Assembly (NCBI GenBank): GCA_903861645.1
Contig: CAIOVE010000081.1
Span: 41,281 to 105,280, forward strand
DNA: 64,000 bases
Direction of reading: 5' to 3'
Source: an uncultured Hyphomicrobiales bacterium
GTDB lineage: Bacteria; Pseudomonadota; Alphaproteobacteria; Rhizobiales; Beijerinckiaceae
The notes beneath the pieces were generated by a model. The model was not told the origin of the DNA. It did not search any database and worked only from the letters and a program-made list of their open reading frames with translations. The translations under genes were made by a program, and so were the position numbers. Positions 24,370 to 33,377 of the stretch are shown piece by piece (positions within the stretch are counted from its first letter, which is position 1; every line of letters starts with the position of its first letter).

Positions 24370-26511
24370 CTATTTCGCCGGCATCTCCATCGCGTGCGTC
24401 GCGCCGGCCGACGGCGCGCCAGCGTCGGCGACAGCGACCGCCGGGCCCGCGACCGCGGCGCCCGTCACGACGACCTCGCCGACCATGAACGGGTGCGGCG
24501 AGCAGTTGAAGGCGTAAGAGCCAGGCTTGTTGAAAGTCACCTTCGCCGACTTGCCACCATCGAGCAGACCGGTGTCCCATCCGCCTTCCGACGAACCCGC
24601 CGCGTTGTGCGGCTGCCTGCCCTTGTTGGTGAAGGTCACCGTGGTTCCAGCCTTCACCGTGATCCGCACCGGCGCAAAGGCGTAGTCGATGAGATCGACA
24701 TTCGCCGTCGCCACCAGCGGGCCATCGAGCCTGACGCCCGCGGGCGGCGGCGGCGGCGGCGGAAATTCCGCCATCTTGCGCCCGTCCGGCCTGCCTTTCA
24801 GCGAAAAAGCCCAGACCATGTCGCTGTTGAACGATGTCGTCTGGATGGAGACACCGCCCGACAGGATCGCGACATATTGTTCGCCGTCGATCTCGTAAGT
24901 GATTGCTGGCGCGTCCGCGCCCGCGCCGGTCTGGAACTCCCAGAGCAGGTCGCCGTTCCGCGCGTCATAGGCCTGGAACTTGCCGTCGGGCTCGCCGTGA
25001 AACAAAACGTCGGACGCGGTGGTGAGCGCGCCGGAGCCCTGACCGATGGAATAGGGCCGGCGCTTCTGCCAGACGATCTTGTTCGTCCGTGAATCAACCG
25101 CCGTCAGCGTGCCGCCGTATTTCGCGCCCAGCGGCGGGCCAACGGCGACGCCGGAGCCTTGCGCGATGCGGCTTTGCGGGCGATCCGCGGCGGTCACATA
25201 GAAATAGCCGGTGCGCGGCGAGAACGACATGGGCGCCCAGTTCGGCCCGCCATTGCCGCCGGGCGACATGATGATGGGCTGATCCCAGATGACACCGAAG
25301 ATGCATTTCGTCGCCCAGCCCTCGAGTGGTTGTGGACATTGCGGCATGACGGCGTCGCCACGCGGATAGGGCTGCGTCGGCGCGCTGGCGACCCTGGCCT
25401 CCTGCTCGACGGGCTTCTCATCGATGCCGACAAGCGGCTCGCCCGTCTTGCGATCGAACATATAAATCCAGCCGGTCTTGCAGGCCTCCGCCACGCCGCG
25501 GCGCGGCTTGCCATTGTAGGTCTGCTCGAACAGGACAACCGGGCTCGGGCAATCGAAGTCCCAGAGGTCGTGATGCACCATCTGGAAATGCCAAGCGTAT
25601 TTGCCTTCCAGCGTCAGCGCCACCATGGACGAGCTGAACAGATTGTCGCCGGGCCGGTTGGCGCCGACGCCGCCCGCCGATGGGCCGGGATTGCCCGTGG
25701 TGAAATAGATCATGCCCAGTACGGGATCGATGGCCGGCGTCTGCCAGACATTGGCGCCGCCCTCCTTCCAGGCGTTGGCCTTTTTCGGATCGGGATCGTT
25801 CGGCGACGGCCATGTGTTGGAGCCGAACTCGCCGGGCGCGGGCACGGTCCACCAGCGCCACTTTTCCTTGCCGTTCGTCGCGTCGACGGCGGCGACAAAG
25901 CCGCGCGCCTGCCGGTCGCCGCCGGAAATGCCGGTGTAGAGAACGCCCTTGTGAAAGAGCGGCGCCGCCGTGATCGTGTAGCCGTCCTGCCAACGCGCGA
26001 GCTGGGTCTTCCAGACTTCCTTGCCGGTCTTCATGTCGAGGGCGACCATGGAGCCGTCGAGCTGGCCGAGATAAACGCGGCCATCGCCGATGGCGACGCC
26101 GCGATTGTCCCAGCCGCAGCAAACCGTGTTGATGTTCTGGTCGATGCCCGAGCGTCGCTCCCAGATCAGCGCGCCGGTCTTGCCGTCGAGCGCGAAGACA
26201 TCGTCGTTGCCGGAGGCGAGATACATGATCCCGTCCTTCACGATGGGCGTGCCTTCGAGCGAATATTTGCCGCCGAGCCCCGAACCGAGATGCGTGACCC
26301 ACGCGCCCTTGAGCTTGCCGACGTTGCGCGGCGTGATTTTGGTCAGGGTGGAGTAGCGATGGTTGCTCCAGTCGCCGCCAATGGTCAGCCATTCCTTGCC
26401 CGAGGGCCTCGTCAGGTCCGGCTCGCCGGCGAAAACCGGCGACGGGGCGCCAAGCCCGAACAACGCCAAAGCGAACAGCCCGACGAACAGGCCGCGACAA
26501 AGACCGCGCAT
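24370..26511 (-). CDS. PQQ quinoprotein dehydrogenase fused to a cupredoxin domain
   Basis: This 713-residue periplasmic protein has a signal peptide, a PQQ-dependent eight-bladed propeller (about 30-585) and a C-terminal cupredoxin (about 605-690). Quinoprotein markers are DWSNHRYSTLTKI, the vicinal Cys pair of NTVCCGWDNRG, and the catalytic Asp region HHDLWDFDCPSP. The cupredoxin keeps the type 1 copper ligands: His in RQPHNAAG, then Cys, His and Met in FNCSPHPFMVGEV. A poly-Pro linker joins them. The enzyme would pass electrons from PQQ directly to its own copper. Most relatives instead carry a haem domain or use a separate cytochrome. Substrate, probably an alcohol or aldose, is not readable. 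Confidence 0.92.
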   Translation of the reverse strand: MRGLCRGLFVGLFALALFGLGAPSPVFAGEPDLTRPSGKEWLTIGGDWSNHRYSTLTKITPRNVGKLKGAWVTHLGSGLGGKYSLEGTPIVKDGIMYLASGNDDVFALDGKTGALIWERRSGIDQNINTVCCGWDNRGVAIGDGRVYLGQLDGSMVALDMKTGKEVWKTQLARWQDGYTITAAPLFHKGVLYTGISGGDRQARGFVAAVDATNGKEKWRWWTVPAPGEFGSNTWPSPNDPDPKKANAWKEGGANVWQTPAIDPVLGMIYFTTGNPGPSAGGVGANRPGDNLFSSSMVALTLEGKYAWHFQMVHHDLWDFDCPSPVVLFEQTYNGKPRRGVAEACKTGWIYMFDRKTGEPLVGIDEKPVEQEARVASAPTQPYPRGDAVMPQCPQPLEGWATKCIFGVIWDQPIIMSPGGNGGPNWAPMSFSPRTGYFYVTAADRPQSRIAQGSGVAVGPPLGAKYGGTLTAVDSRTNKIVWQKRRPYSIGQGSGALTTASDVLFHGEPDGKFQAYDARNGDLLWEFQTGAGADAPAITYEIDGEQYVAILSGGVSIQTTSFNSDMVWAFSLKGRPDGRKMAEFPPPPPPPAGVRLDGPLVATANVDLIDYAFAPVRITVKAGTTVTFTNKGRQPHNAAGSSEGGWDTGLLDGGKSAKVTFNKPGSYAFNCSPHPFMVGEVVVTGAAVAGPAVAVADAGAPSAGATHAMEMPAK

Positions 26512-26727
26512 GATAACTCCCGGCGTTTCCTCGATTTTATAAATGGATTTTAGGGGCCAATCGCCGGCGGGCGCAAGATCGAGCCTCTCCCCCGATTAAC
26601 CACCCGGCGCCAAAGGCGAGCCTTCGCCATCGTGCCCGCCCGGGGGCTTGTGATATGGCGGCGTCGTGCTTGAAGCATTGGGAATGAGTTTTCATCCGCG
26701 CGCCGCCGCGAAATCAGGCCGGATCAC

Positions 26728-27348
26728 ATGACTTTCGCCGACTTCGTTCGGTCATTCAACAACGAGTGGTGGCGCGTGACGCTGTTCGGCGAGCCGACCA
26801 TGCTCATGCCGGTCGCGTTGATCGTCACCATCTGGCTATATCGCGCTTGTGGCGCGCGCGTCGCGCTGGGTTGGGCCGGATTGCTGACGCTTGGCGGCGC
26901 GCTGCTGATCGCGCAGAAGCTGCTCTATTACGTCGGCGGCGTTTCGCTCGATGGCATCCGGCTCTACACGATGAGCGGCCATTCGCTGGCTTCCTCCTAT
27001 GTTTATGGATCGCTGACCGCGATGTTGACGCGCGGCTGTCGTCCCGCCGCGCGATACCTTGCATGGTTGTTCACCGCCGTTTTCGTGCTGTCGATCGGCG
27101 TGTCGCGCGTGGCCGTCGCCGGCCACCGTTCCAGCGAGGCAATCGCGGGGCTGGCGCTGGGTTGCTTGCTACTGGCGGCGTTCCTGCGCAAGTTCTGGCG
27201 CGGCGCGCAACCGCGGCTGGCGGCCTGGACCCTGGCCCTGCCCTGCGCCGCGACCATGGCGCTCGCCTATGGGCATGTGTTCGAGTTCGAGAACATCTTC
27301 CGTTATCTCGGCCGATGGGCGCGACCAGGCGCGCGCTTTTATCACTAG
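26728..27348 (+). CDS. PAP2-family membrane phosphatase-like protein
   Basis: This 206-residue protein has about five membrane segments. Parts of the PAP2 signature are present: MSGHSLASSYVYG (motif 2) and SIGVSRVAVAGHRSSEAIAG (motif 3, Arg and His kept, with Glu where Asp is usual). The first motif (KxxxxxxRP) is not clear, so it may be a divergent or inactive member. Such proteins dephosphorylate lipid phosphates or pyrophosphates. The start at 26728 has only a weak ribosome-binding site. It is followed 62 bases later by the racemase-superfamily gene. Confidence 0.7.
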   Translation: MTFADFVRSFNNEWWRVTLFGEPTMLMPVALIVTIWLYRACGARVALGWAGLLTLGGALLIAQKLLYYVGGVSLDGIRLYTMSGHSLASSYVYGSLTAMLTRGCRPAARYLAWLFTAVFVLSIGVSRVAVAGHRSSEAIAGLALGCLLLAAFLRKFWRGAQPRLAAWTLALPCAATMALAYGHVFEFENIFRYLGRWARPGARFYH

Positions 27349-27410
27349 GCGCCTTGGGCGCTCGACCGGCGCGCGATACAATGCGCGCACACCACGGGAG
27401 GGGAGCCGCG

Positions 27411-28136
27411 ATGGCCTACACACCAATTGTTCCACGCGCGCGCATCGGCTTCATCGTTCCCTCGTCGAACCGCATGGTCGAGGAACAGGCGCAAAAATAT
27501 CTGCCGGCTGATGTTCGCGCGCATTTCACGCGAGTCGGCATGACCAATCGCCATCGCGCGCCGCTGGAACAACTGACGCCGCGCATCGTCGAGGCGGCGG
27601 AACTGCTCGCCGACTCAAAATGCGCTGTTATCGTCCTGCAATGCACGGGCACGTCGATGTCGGGCGGCGTGGAAGCCGAAAAGAAATTGATGGGCGCGAT
27701 GGAAAGGGCGACGGGGATCAAGACCATCAGCGCCGCGTCGTCGCTGACGGCGGCCTTCGCCGCGCTGAAGGCGCGCAAGCTGGTGTTCACCTCCGAAACG
27801 CCGCCTGGACAGCACGCGGAAAAACTGGCGTTCCTGCGCGAGGCGGGCTTCGAGATTCTCGCCGATCGCGCCGTCGGCCTGAAAAACTCCGACGAATATT
27901 GCTCGATGCCCGGCAAGCTCTGGTTCGACACGGCGGTGGAATTGCGACGCGCGGACGCCGACGCCTATTTCCTGTCCTGCGCCAATATTCGCGCGATCGA
28001 CATCATCGAGGATCTGGAAACGGTCGTCGACCGCCCGGTGGTGACATCCAATCAGGCGGCGTTCTGGTGGGCGCTGCGCAGCGCCGGGCTCGACGACAGG
28101 GTCGCCGGCCTCGGTCGCCTCGCGCGCCTGCATTGA
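27411..28136 (+). CDS. Asp/Glu-racemase-superfamily protein (maleate isomerase / arylmalonate decarboxylase-like)
   Basis: The 241-residue cytoplasmic protein begins with ARIGFIVPSSNRMVEE, typical of maleate cis-trans isomerase and arylmalonate decarboxylase relatives. Two Cys sit at the expected catalytic positions: VIVLQCTGTSMSGG near residue 78 and AYFLSCANIRAID near residue 194, matching the two-Cys mechanism of maleate isomerase more than the one-Cys decarboxylase. The start at 27411 follows GGGAGGGGAG; the longer frame upstream is a shadow of the PAP2 gene. Substrate unknown. Confidence 0.85.
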   Translation: MAYTPIVPRARIGFIVPSSNRMVEEQAQKYLPADVRAHFTRVGMTNRHRAPLEQLTPRIVEAAELLADSKCAVIVLQCTGTSMSGGVEAEKKLMGAMERATGIKTISAASSLTAAFAALKARKLVFTSETPPGQHAEKLAFLREAGFEILADRAVGLKNSDEYCSMPGKLWFDTAVELRRADADAYFLSCANIRAIDIIEDLETVVDRPVVTSNQAAFWWALRSAGLDDRVAGLGRLARLH

Positions 28137-28149
28137 GGCGCGCGCTCGC

Positions 28150-28596
28150 CTATCGAATGATGAAGACCGGCACGGGCGACATGGCGATGATTTCCATCGC
28201 CTGACTGCCAAGCCACAGTTGCAACAGACCGCGACGGCCATGGGTGGCGATCACCAGAAGATCGCAGCCGCTCGACGCCGCCACCGCGCAGACGCCCTCG
28301 GCGGGGCGCTTGTCGGCGACATGCACGCCATCGCTGGCGACGCCCGCCTTGCTCGCCACGCCGGCGGCGGCGGCGAGGATCTTGCGGGACGATTCCGTCA
28401 ACGCCGCCTCGAAATTCTCGACGCCGAACCCATCGCCAAGCTTGGCGCGGTCGGCCATTTCCGACGGCGACCACATTTCGCTGACCGTCACGAAGGTGAC
28501 GTTCGCGCCCAGTTGCGCGGCGAGCTCGACGCCCTTGGTCACGGCCCGGTCGGACAACGCCGAACCGTCGGTGGCGATCAGCAGATGCTTGTACAT
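28150..28596 (-). CDS. Universal stress protein, single domain
   Basis: This 148-residue UspA-type protein starts MYKHLLIATDGSALSDRAV. The ATP-binding end of the fold reads ATHGRRGLLQLWLGS: the second part of the G-2X-G-9X-G-S motif is intact, but the first Gly is Ala. Such proteins bind ATP or AMP and act in stress survival. It is convergent with the racemase-superfamily gene, whose stop is only thirteen bases away. Confidence 0.93.
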   Translation of the reverse strand: MYKHLLIATDGSALSDRAVTKGVELAAQLGANVTFVTVSEMWSPSEMADRAKLGDGFGVENFEAALTESSRKILAAAAGVASKAGVASDGVHVADKRPAEGVCAVAASSGCDLLVIATHGRRGLLQLWLGSQAMEIIAMSPVPVFIIR

Positions 28597-28682
28597 GTGG
28601 CTCCCCCTCGTGAATTTCAGCGCATGCTACGCAATCGCGAGGGACCGTCCCTTGCGACGGATCAAGATCGACCGCCGGTCGA

Positions 28683-29126
28683 TCACGGCCTCAGATAGGC
28701 GTATCCCTGCCCCTGCAACTCGGCCAGACGGACAACGCCGCCCTTTTCCGCGCTGATGAACCCCGGCAGCAGATCGGCCAGCGTGATGTTCTGGCCGCGC
28801 ATGGTGTTGGCGCAGGCGTTGAGCTGGACGCCGATTTTGGAAAAACCCGCGACGCGCGTCTTGAGTTCCGTGTCGGTGACGTTGCCATAAAACGAGCGCA
28901 ACGCGGGGCCATGCACGACGAGGGCGATATGCACCTTGTCGGGGCCGCCCATGCCCTCGAAATGGTTCTTGATGTTGGTCAGAACGAACTGAACCTTCTC
29001 GACATCGGCCAGATGATAAACAACCTTGGGAACGCCCTTGTCGGTGGCCGTTTGCGCGCTGGCGCGGGCCGCGAACACACCCGCGAGGGCGGCGAGCGAC
29101 GAGCGAAAGATGTTGCGGCGATCCAT
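28683..29126 (-). CDS. Secreted DsrE-family protein
   Basis: This 147-residue protein has an N-terminal signal of the MDRRNIFRSSLAALAG type (a Tat-like double Arg, but weak), then a DsrE fold: KVVYHLADVEKVQFVLTNIKNH and HIALVVHGPALRSF, with a Cys in LNACANTMRGQNI near the usual active position. DsrE proteins move sulfur between thiols; exported single-domain members occur near sulfur-oxidation genes, though none is close by here. It is likely periplasmic. The next gene on this strand is the S10 peptidase. Confidence 0.85.
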   Translation of the reverse strand: MDRRNIFRSSLAALAGVFAARASAQTATDKGVPKVVYHLADVEKVQFVLTNIKNHFEGMGGPDKVHIALVVHGPALRSFYGNVTDTELKTRVAGFSKIGVQLNACANTMRGQNITLADLLPGFISAEKGGVVRLAELQGQGYAYLRP

Positions 29127-29191
29127 GGCGTTTCTCCCGGTTTTCGTAAGCCTAGCAAAATCCCGGGATCAAGTCCCGTTGCCTGATTGAT

Positions 29192-30730
29192 TTATCGCCC
29201 GCCGAATAATTCGCGCGCGTCGGCGCGAAACGCGGCGCGCGTGGCGTCGCGCGCGTAGATCATGTGACCGCCCGGATAGACGCGAAACAAGACGCGGTCG
29301 CGGCTCTTGTCCGGGCCCGTCTCGGGTCCGACGCGCGGCATCTGGTCGAGCGTGAGCTTCGTGCTGAAATATTGCGTCGCGAGATCGGTAAAGCCATGCG
29401 CGACGAGCACGCGCAGGCCCGGATCGAGCGCCAGCGCCTCGCGCAGATCGGAGACGGCCTCGGGCGGGCGGCGGCCATAATCCCACTGTTCCGCCGCGCG
29501 CTCGTTGAAGAACTGATAGCGACCACCCTCGACCACCCAATGCAGCCGATTGCGGTAGACGTCCATCATCGCCTCGGTCATGGGCGCGTGGAAGCCGACG
29601 CGCATCTGGTCGTCCGGAAGGCCGCGCGTCGCGAAGGGGGTTGGGTTGTAGCCGCCCACGTTCGCGTCGTAGACGCTCGACACCAGTCCCGCGTCGCGTT
29701 GAAATTCGCGCGCGAAAAGGTCTGGCGTCACACGCCCGCCAAGGCGCGCGACGAGCGCGGGATCGAGGCCCGTGAAAGCCGCGACGCGCGTCGCGATACG
29801 GGCGACCGCAGCGGCGTCGTTCGGCCCCTTGATCAGATCGAGAATGAAGGGGCCGGACGCGTAGGCCTCCACCTCCCGGAGGTCATCGCGGTTCAGCGCG
29901 CGCTTGCCATCGAGGTCGCGCTCGAGCCGAGCGGCGGCGAAGGACGGCAGGGCGCCGGCGAGACCCAGGATCGAGCCCGGCTGCCGCAGCACCTGAAAGT
30001 CCAGCGCCGGCGAAATCAGCGCCATTCCGGCGACGCCGAGGCCCTGATCGGTCTGGAGGGCGCGGGCGATTTTCGGCGCGCGAAAACCGCCATAGCTCTC
30101 GCCCACGAGGAATTTGGGCGAGGCAACCCGATCATTGGCCTCGCTCCAGCGACGGATCGCCTCGGCCATGACGGCCACGTCGCCATTGACGCTCCACAGC
30201 GCCTTGCGGCCCTCTTCGCCGCCGAGAACGCGGCTGAAGCCGGTTCCCGGCGGATCGATGAATACGAGATCAGCGAAATCGAGCCAGGTGTCAGCGTTGT
30301 CGACCAGCGTCGGCGGGGCGGAGGGGCGGCGCGACGCCTCGTCCGCCATGGGCAGCCGCCAAGGACCGAGCGCCCCCAATTGCAGCCAGGCCGAGGCGTA
30401 GCCCGGCCCGCCGTTGAAAACGAAGGCGACCGGCCGCGTCGCCTTGTCCGCGTCGGACAGTCGGTAGGCGACATAGGCGATATCGGCCCGGGGCGCCCCC
30501 GTCTCGGCGTTCGCGAGACGGATGGCGCCGGTGGCCGAGGAGAATCGCAGGGTCCGGCCGGGCAGATTCAGCACATGGTCGGCGCGGGCTTCCGGCGGCA
30601 AGGTGGCCGGCTGTTCGGCGGGCGCGGCCGCGCGGCCGGGCGCGGCGCGCTCGGGCGGCGATTGGGCGATCGCGCCGCCGGGGAGCGACAATCCAATGAT
30701 CAGCGAAAGAACGACGATCGCGCGCGACAT
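29192..30730 (-). CDS. Serine carboxypeptidase, S10 family, secreted
   Basis: The 512-residue protein has a signal peptide (ending PGGAIAQ). It shows the S10 fingerprint: FNGGPGYASAWLQLG near residue 105, the nucleophile in VGESYGGFRAPK near residue 210, an Asp region near GLGVAGM-type strands and the His-containing LVAHGFTDLATQ near residue 450. It would remove C-terminal residues in the periplasm. S10 enzymes are best known from eukaryotes but also occur in bacteria. A short divergent gap to the histidine kinase precedes it. Confidence 0.9.
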   Translation of the reverse strand: MSRAIVVLSLIIGLSLPGGAIAQSPPERAAPGRAAAPAEQPATLPPEARADHVLNLPGRTLRFSSATGAIRLANAETGAPRADIAYVAYRLSDADKATRPVAFVFNGGPGYASAWLQLGALGPWRLPMADEASRRPSAPPTLVDNADTWLDFADLVFIDPPGTGFSRVLGGEEGRKALWSVNGDVAVMAEAIRRWSEANDRVASPKFLVGESYGGFRAPKIARALQTDQGLGVAGMALISPALDFQVLRQPGSILGLAGALPSFAAARLERDLDGKRALNRDDLREVEAYASGPFILDLIKGPNDAAAVARIATRVAAFTGLDPALVARLGGRVTPDLFAREFQRDAGLVSSVYDANVGGYNPTPFATRGLPDDQMRVGFHAPMTEAMMDVYRNRLHWVVEGGRYQFFNERAAEQWDYGRRPPEAVSDLREALALDPGLRVLVAHGFTDLATQYFSTKLTLDQMPRVGPETGPDKSRDRVLFRVYPGGHMIYARDATRAAFRADARELFGGR

Positions 30731-30802
30731 GGCGTTTGCCTCCGCGTCGGCACCGCGACGCGACGGTAAGCCTAGCGCGCCCGGCGGCGCGTGTCAGTGG
30801 CC

Positions 30803-32359
30803 TCAGGCGGCGGCGCGCGTCCGGCGGTTGGAATTGCGCTGGCTCGACGCGGCGGGCGCGTTCACGTTCAGCATCGGCAGGGCGTCGATGACGCGCTCGG
30901 GCGGCAGGACCATGATGACCTCGGTGCCGACGCGCACCTCGGACTTCAGTTCGAACGTGCCGCCATGCAGTTCGATCAAACCCTTGACGATGGGCAGACC
31001 AAGGCCGGTGCCCTCCTCGGCGTTCTTCTGGGCCAGCAACCCACGCCCGAAGGACGACATGATGACCGGAATTTCGGCCTCGGGAATGCCGGGGCCCGTG
31101 TCGCGGATCGACAGCATCTGGCCGCCCGAAGGGGCCCAGCCGACGGTGATCGTGATGGAGCCGTCCGGCGGCGTGAACTTGATGGCGTTGGTCAGAAGAT
31201 TGAGGGTGATCTGACGGATCGCCCGCTCGTCGGCCCAGACGCGCGGCATGTCGGGCGCGAAGGTGGCGGTGACGGTGATGCCGCGATTCTTGGCGCGCAG
31301 GCTGAGCAGGTGGCGACAATCATCGACCACGTGAGGAATGGAAACCGACTCTTCCTTGAGTTCGTATCGACCGGCCTCGACGCGCGACAGGTCGAGAATT
31401 TCGTTGATCAGCATGAGCAGGTGCTGGCCGCTGCCGTGAATGTCTGTCGAATATTCCTTGTAGGCGCCGACCGTGTGCGGGCCGAGCATCTCGCTTTTCA
31501 TGATTTCGGAAAAGCCGAGGATGGCGTTCAGCGGCGTGCGCAGTTCATGCGACATGGTCGCGAGAAACCGCGACTTCGCCAGATTGGCTTCCTCCGCGCG
31601 CCGGCGCGCCTCGTCGGAGTTGAGCTTGGCCTGCTCAAGCTCGGCGATCAGGGCTTCCTTCTCCATGTTGAGGGAGAGGGTATCGAGCGCGGTTGAATAG
31701 AGCCGCCGGGCGAGAAAGATAAAGTAGAGTTGCGCGCCGCCAGCCATCAGCGTGACCGGCAGGTTGAGCAGGCCCTCGCGCGGTGACATGAAGGCCAGCG
31801 ACGCGATGACGATCGGCGCGAGGCCGGCGTACACCGCCCAGGGCACCGAGGCCGAGATCATGGCGGTCATCGCCGCGACCATCAGCAGCACGAAGAGAAC
31901 AAAGGTGCGGGCTATGGGGTCGGTTTCGCGCAGCAGCAGCAGCACGACCACCGCCCAGGCCGCGCCCTGCACGGCCTCCATCGCCATGAAGCGGTGACGC
32001 CAGGCCCGAGCGTTGATCTCGGGCTCGGGCAGCAGCAGCAGGCGGGAACACAGCACCTGATGCACCGCGAGCGCCGCCATGACAAAAGACAGCCAGCCGA
32101 GCACGTCGGAGACCTGAAGCCAGATCAGCGCCAGACCGCCGATGGCGACGGCGAGCAGGATCATCGCCGGCAGCGCGCCGTGCTGACTTTGGGAATACAT
32201 CCGCATGAGTTCGACGTCGAAGATACGCCGACCGGCGCCATCCGAGGTCAGTTTCTCGCGCGCGTTGCGGACCTTGGCGGAGAGTTTGCGACGGCTGGCC
32301 GCGACCTTGGGGTCGAGCCCCCGGCCACGCTCGATCATCTCCGCGGTGACTTGACTCAT
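30803..32359 (-). CDS. Membrane sensor histidine kinase
   Basis: The 518-residue protein has an N-terminal region, about six membrane segments (roughly residues 60-215), a coiled-coil stretch, then a HisKA domain with the phospho-acceptor in FLATMSHELRTPLN near residue 285. The HATPase domain follows: N box LLTNAIKF, DTGPGIP and GTGLGLPIVKG. A receiver domain is absent and no response regulator is adjacent. The start at 32359 is an ATG; a TTG four codons upstream is less likely. The membrane region with no clear periplasmic domain suggests it senses the membrane or a small diffusible signal. Confidence 0.92.
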   Translation of the reverse strand: MSQVTAEMIERGRGLDPKVAASRRKLSAKVRNAREKLTSDGAGRRIFDVELMRMYSQSQHGALPAMILLAVAIGGLALIWLQVSDVLGWLSFVMAALAVHQVLCSRLLLLPEPEINARAWRHRFMAMEAVQGAAWAVVVLLLLRETDPIARTFVLFVLLMVAAMTAMISASVPWAVYAGLAPIVIASLAFMSPREGLLNLPVTLMAGGAQLYFIFLARRLYSTALDTLSLNMEKEALIAELEQAKLNSDEARRRAEEANLAKSRFLATMSHELRTPLNAILGFSEIMKSEMLGPHTVGAYKEYSTDIHGSGQHLLMLINEILDLSRVEAGRYELKEESVSIPHVVDDCRHLLSLRAKNRGITVTATFAPDMPRVWADERAIRQITLNLLTNAIKFTPPDGSITITVGWAPSGGQMLSIRDTGPGIPEAEIPVIMSSFGRGLLAQKNAEEGTGLGLPIVKGLIELHGGTFELKSEVRVGTEVIMVLPPERVIDALPMLNVNAPAASSQRNSNRRTRAAA

Positions 32360-32633
32360 GAACTCGACCAATCGTTCGCATTACGCTACGCCGAACGTTC
32401 AAATCATCGCCTATAATCATTAACGCGGACCTGCCAAGCTCGATCGAATTGAGCGGTTCGCGCTCCCCCATGCGCCAATTCCGAGGGGTGCGCCAGCGCA
32501 CCCGCCCCGCGTTGCGCCAGCCTTTCCCGATCGTTAATAGGAATGCATTGCCTGCCCGCGCCCCGCCGCGCGCTATATGTTTTCACCAAGGACGCCGCCG
32601 GATTGCCAAGACCGGCGACATTCGGGACACGCG

Positions 32634-33377
32634 ATGAAATTGACTGTTATCGGCTGTGGAGACGCCTGGGGAAGCGCGGGGCGCCATCACGCCTGTTTTC
32701 GGCTGGACGCCGCCGGCCTCGTTTTGACCCTGGATTTCGGCGCTTCCTCGATCGTGGGCTGGCATCGGCTCGGCATGGACCCGGCGGCGATCGACGCGGT
32801 CGTGATCAGCCATTTGCATGGCGACCATTTCGGCGGCCTGCCATTTCTGCTGATGAACGCCCAGTACCATTCGACCCGTGACAAGCCCCTCCTGATCGTT
32901 GGTCCGCCCGGTCTGAGGCAGGCGCTGGATCGGGCGATCGAGGTTTTCTATCCCGGCGTGGCCCGGCGCGGATGGCGCTTTGACTGGCGGGTGCACGAGC
33001 TGGAGCCTGGCGGTTCGCTCGCCCTGAACGGCGTGAGCCTGTCCTCCGCCAGCGTGCTCCATGGCCGCGACATGGCGGCGACCGCCTTGCGCGTGGACGA
33101 TGGAAAACGCGTGTTCGCCTATTCGGGCGACACGGCCTGGACGGACGATCTCATCGGGATATCCGACCGCGCGGACCTGTTCGTCGTGGACTGCTACTCG
33201 GCCGACGCCGACATCGTCGGGCATCTCAACTGGCCGGTTCTCCGGGACAATCTGTCGCGGTTGAAGGCGCGGCGGATCGCGGTCACGCACATGAGCGCGG
33301 CCATGCGCGCCCGGTCGGCGGAGGTCGTCGCGGCGGGCGTCACGCCGCTTGACGACGGCATGGAGATCGAATTCTGA
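32634..33377 (+). CDS. Metallo-beta-lactamase-fold hydrolase (RNase Z / cAMP-phosphodiesterase-like)
   Basis: This 247-residue protein has the metal-binding motif HLHGDHFGG near residue 62, later ligands in YSGDTAWTDDL and a terminal His in VTHMSAAMRA. The overall pattern (MKLTVIGCGDAWGSAGR) is that of the ElaC/RNase Z-like and cAMP-phosphodiesterase-like group, but it lacks the tRNA-binding arm of true RNase Z, so tRNA processing is unlikely. The 3' end overlaps the following glycosylase frame, suggesting coupled translation. Confidence 0.88.
   Translation: MKLTVIGCGDAWGSAGRHHACFRLDAAGLVLTLDFGASSIVGWHRLGMDPAAIDAVVISHLHGDHFGGLPFLLMNAQYHSTRDKPLLIVGPPGLRQALDRAIEVFYPGVARRGWRFDWRVHELEPGGSLALNGVSLSSASVLHGRDMAATALRVDDGKRVFAYSGDTAWTDDLIGISDRADLFVVDCYSADADIVGHLNWPVLRDNLSRLKARRIAVTHMSAAMRARSAEVVAAGVTPLDDGMEIEF

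Noticed and set aside
25159..26553. 464-codon plus-strand open frame
   Set aside because: It is the mirror of the quinoprotein gene, which has clear domain motifs.
29264..30769. 501-codon plus-strand open frame
   Set aside because: It is antisense to the S10 peptidase with its GESYGG motif.
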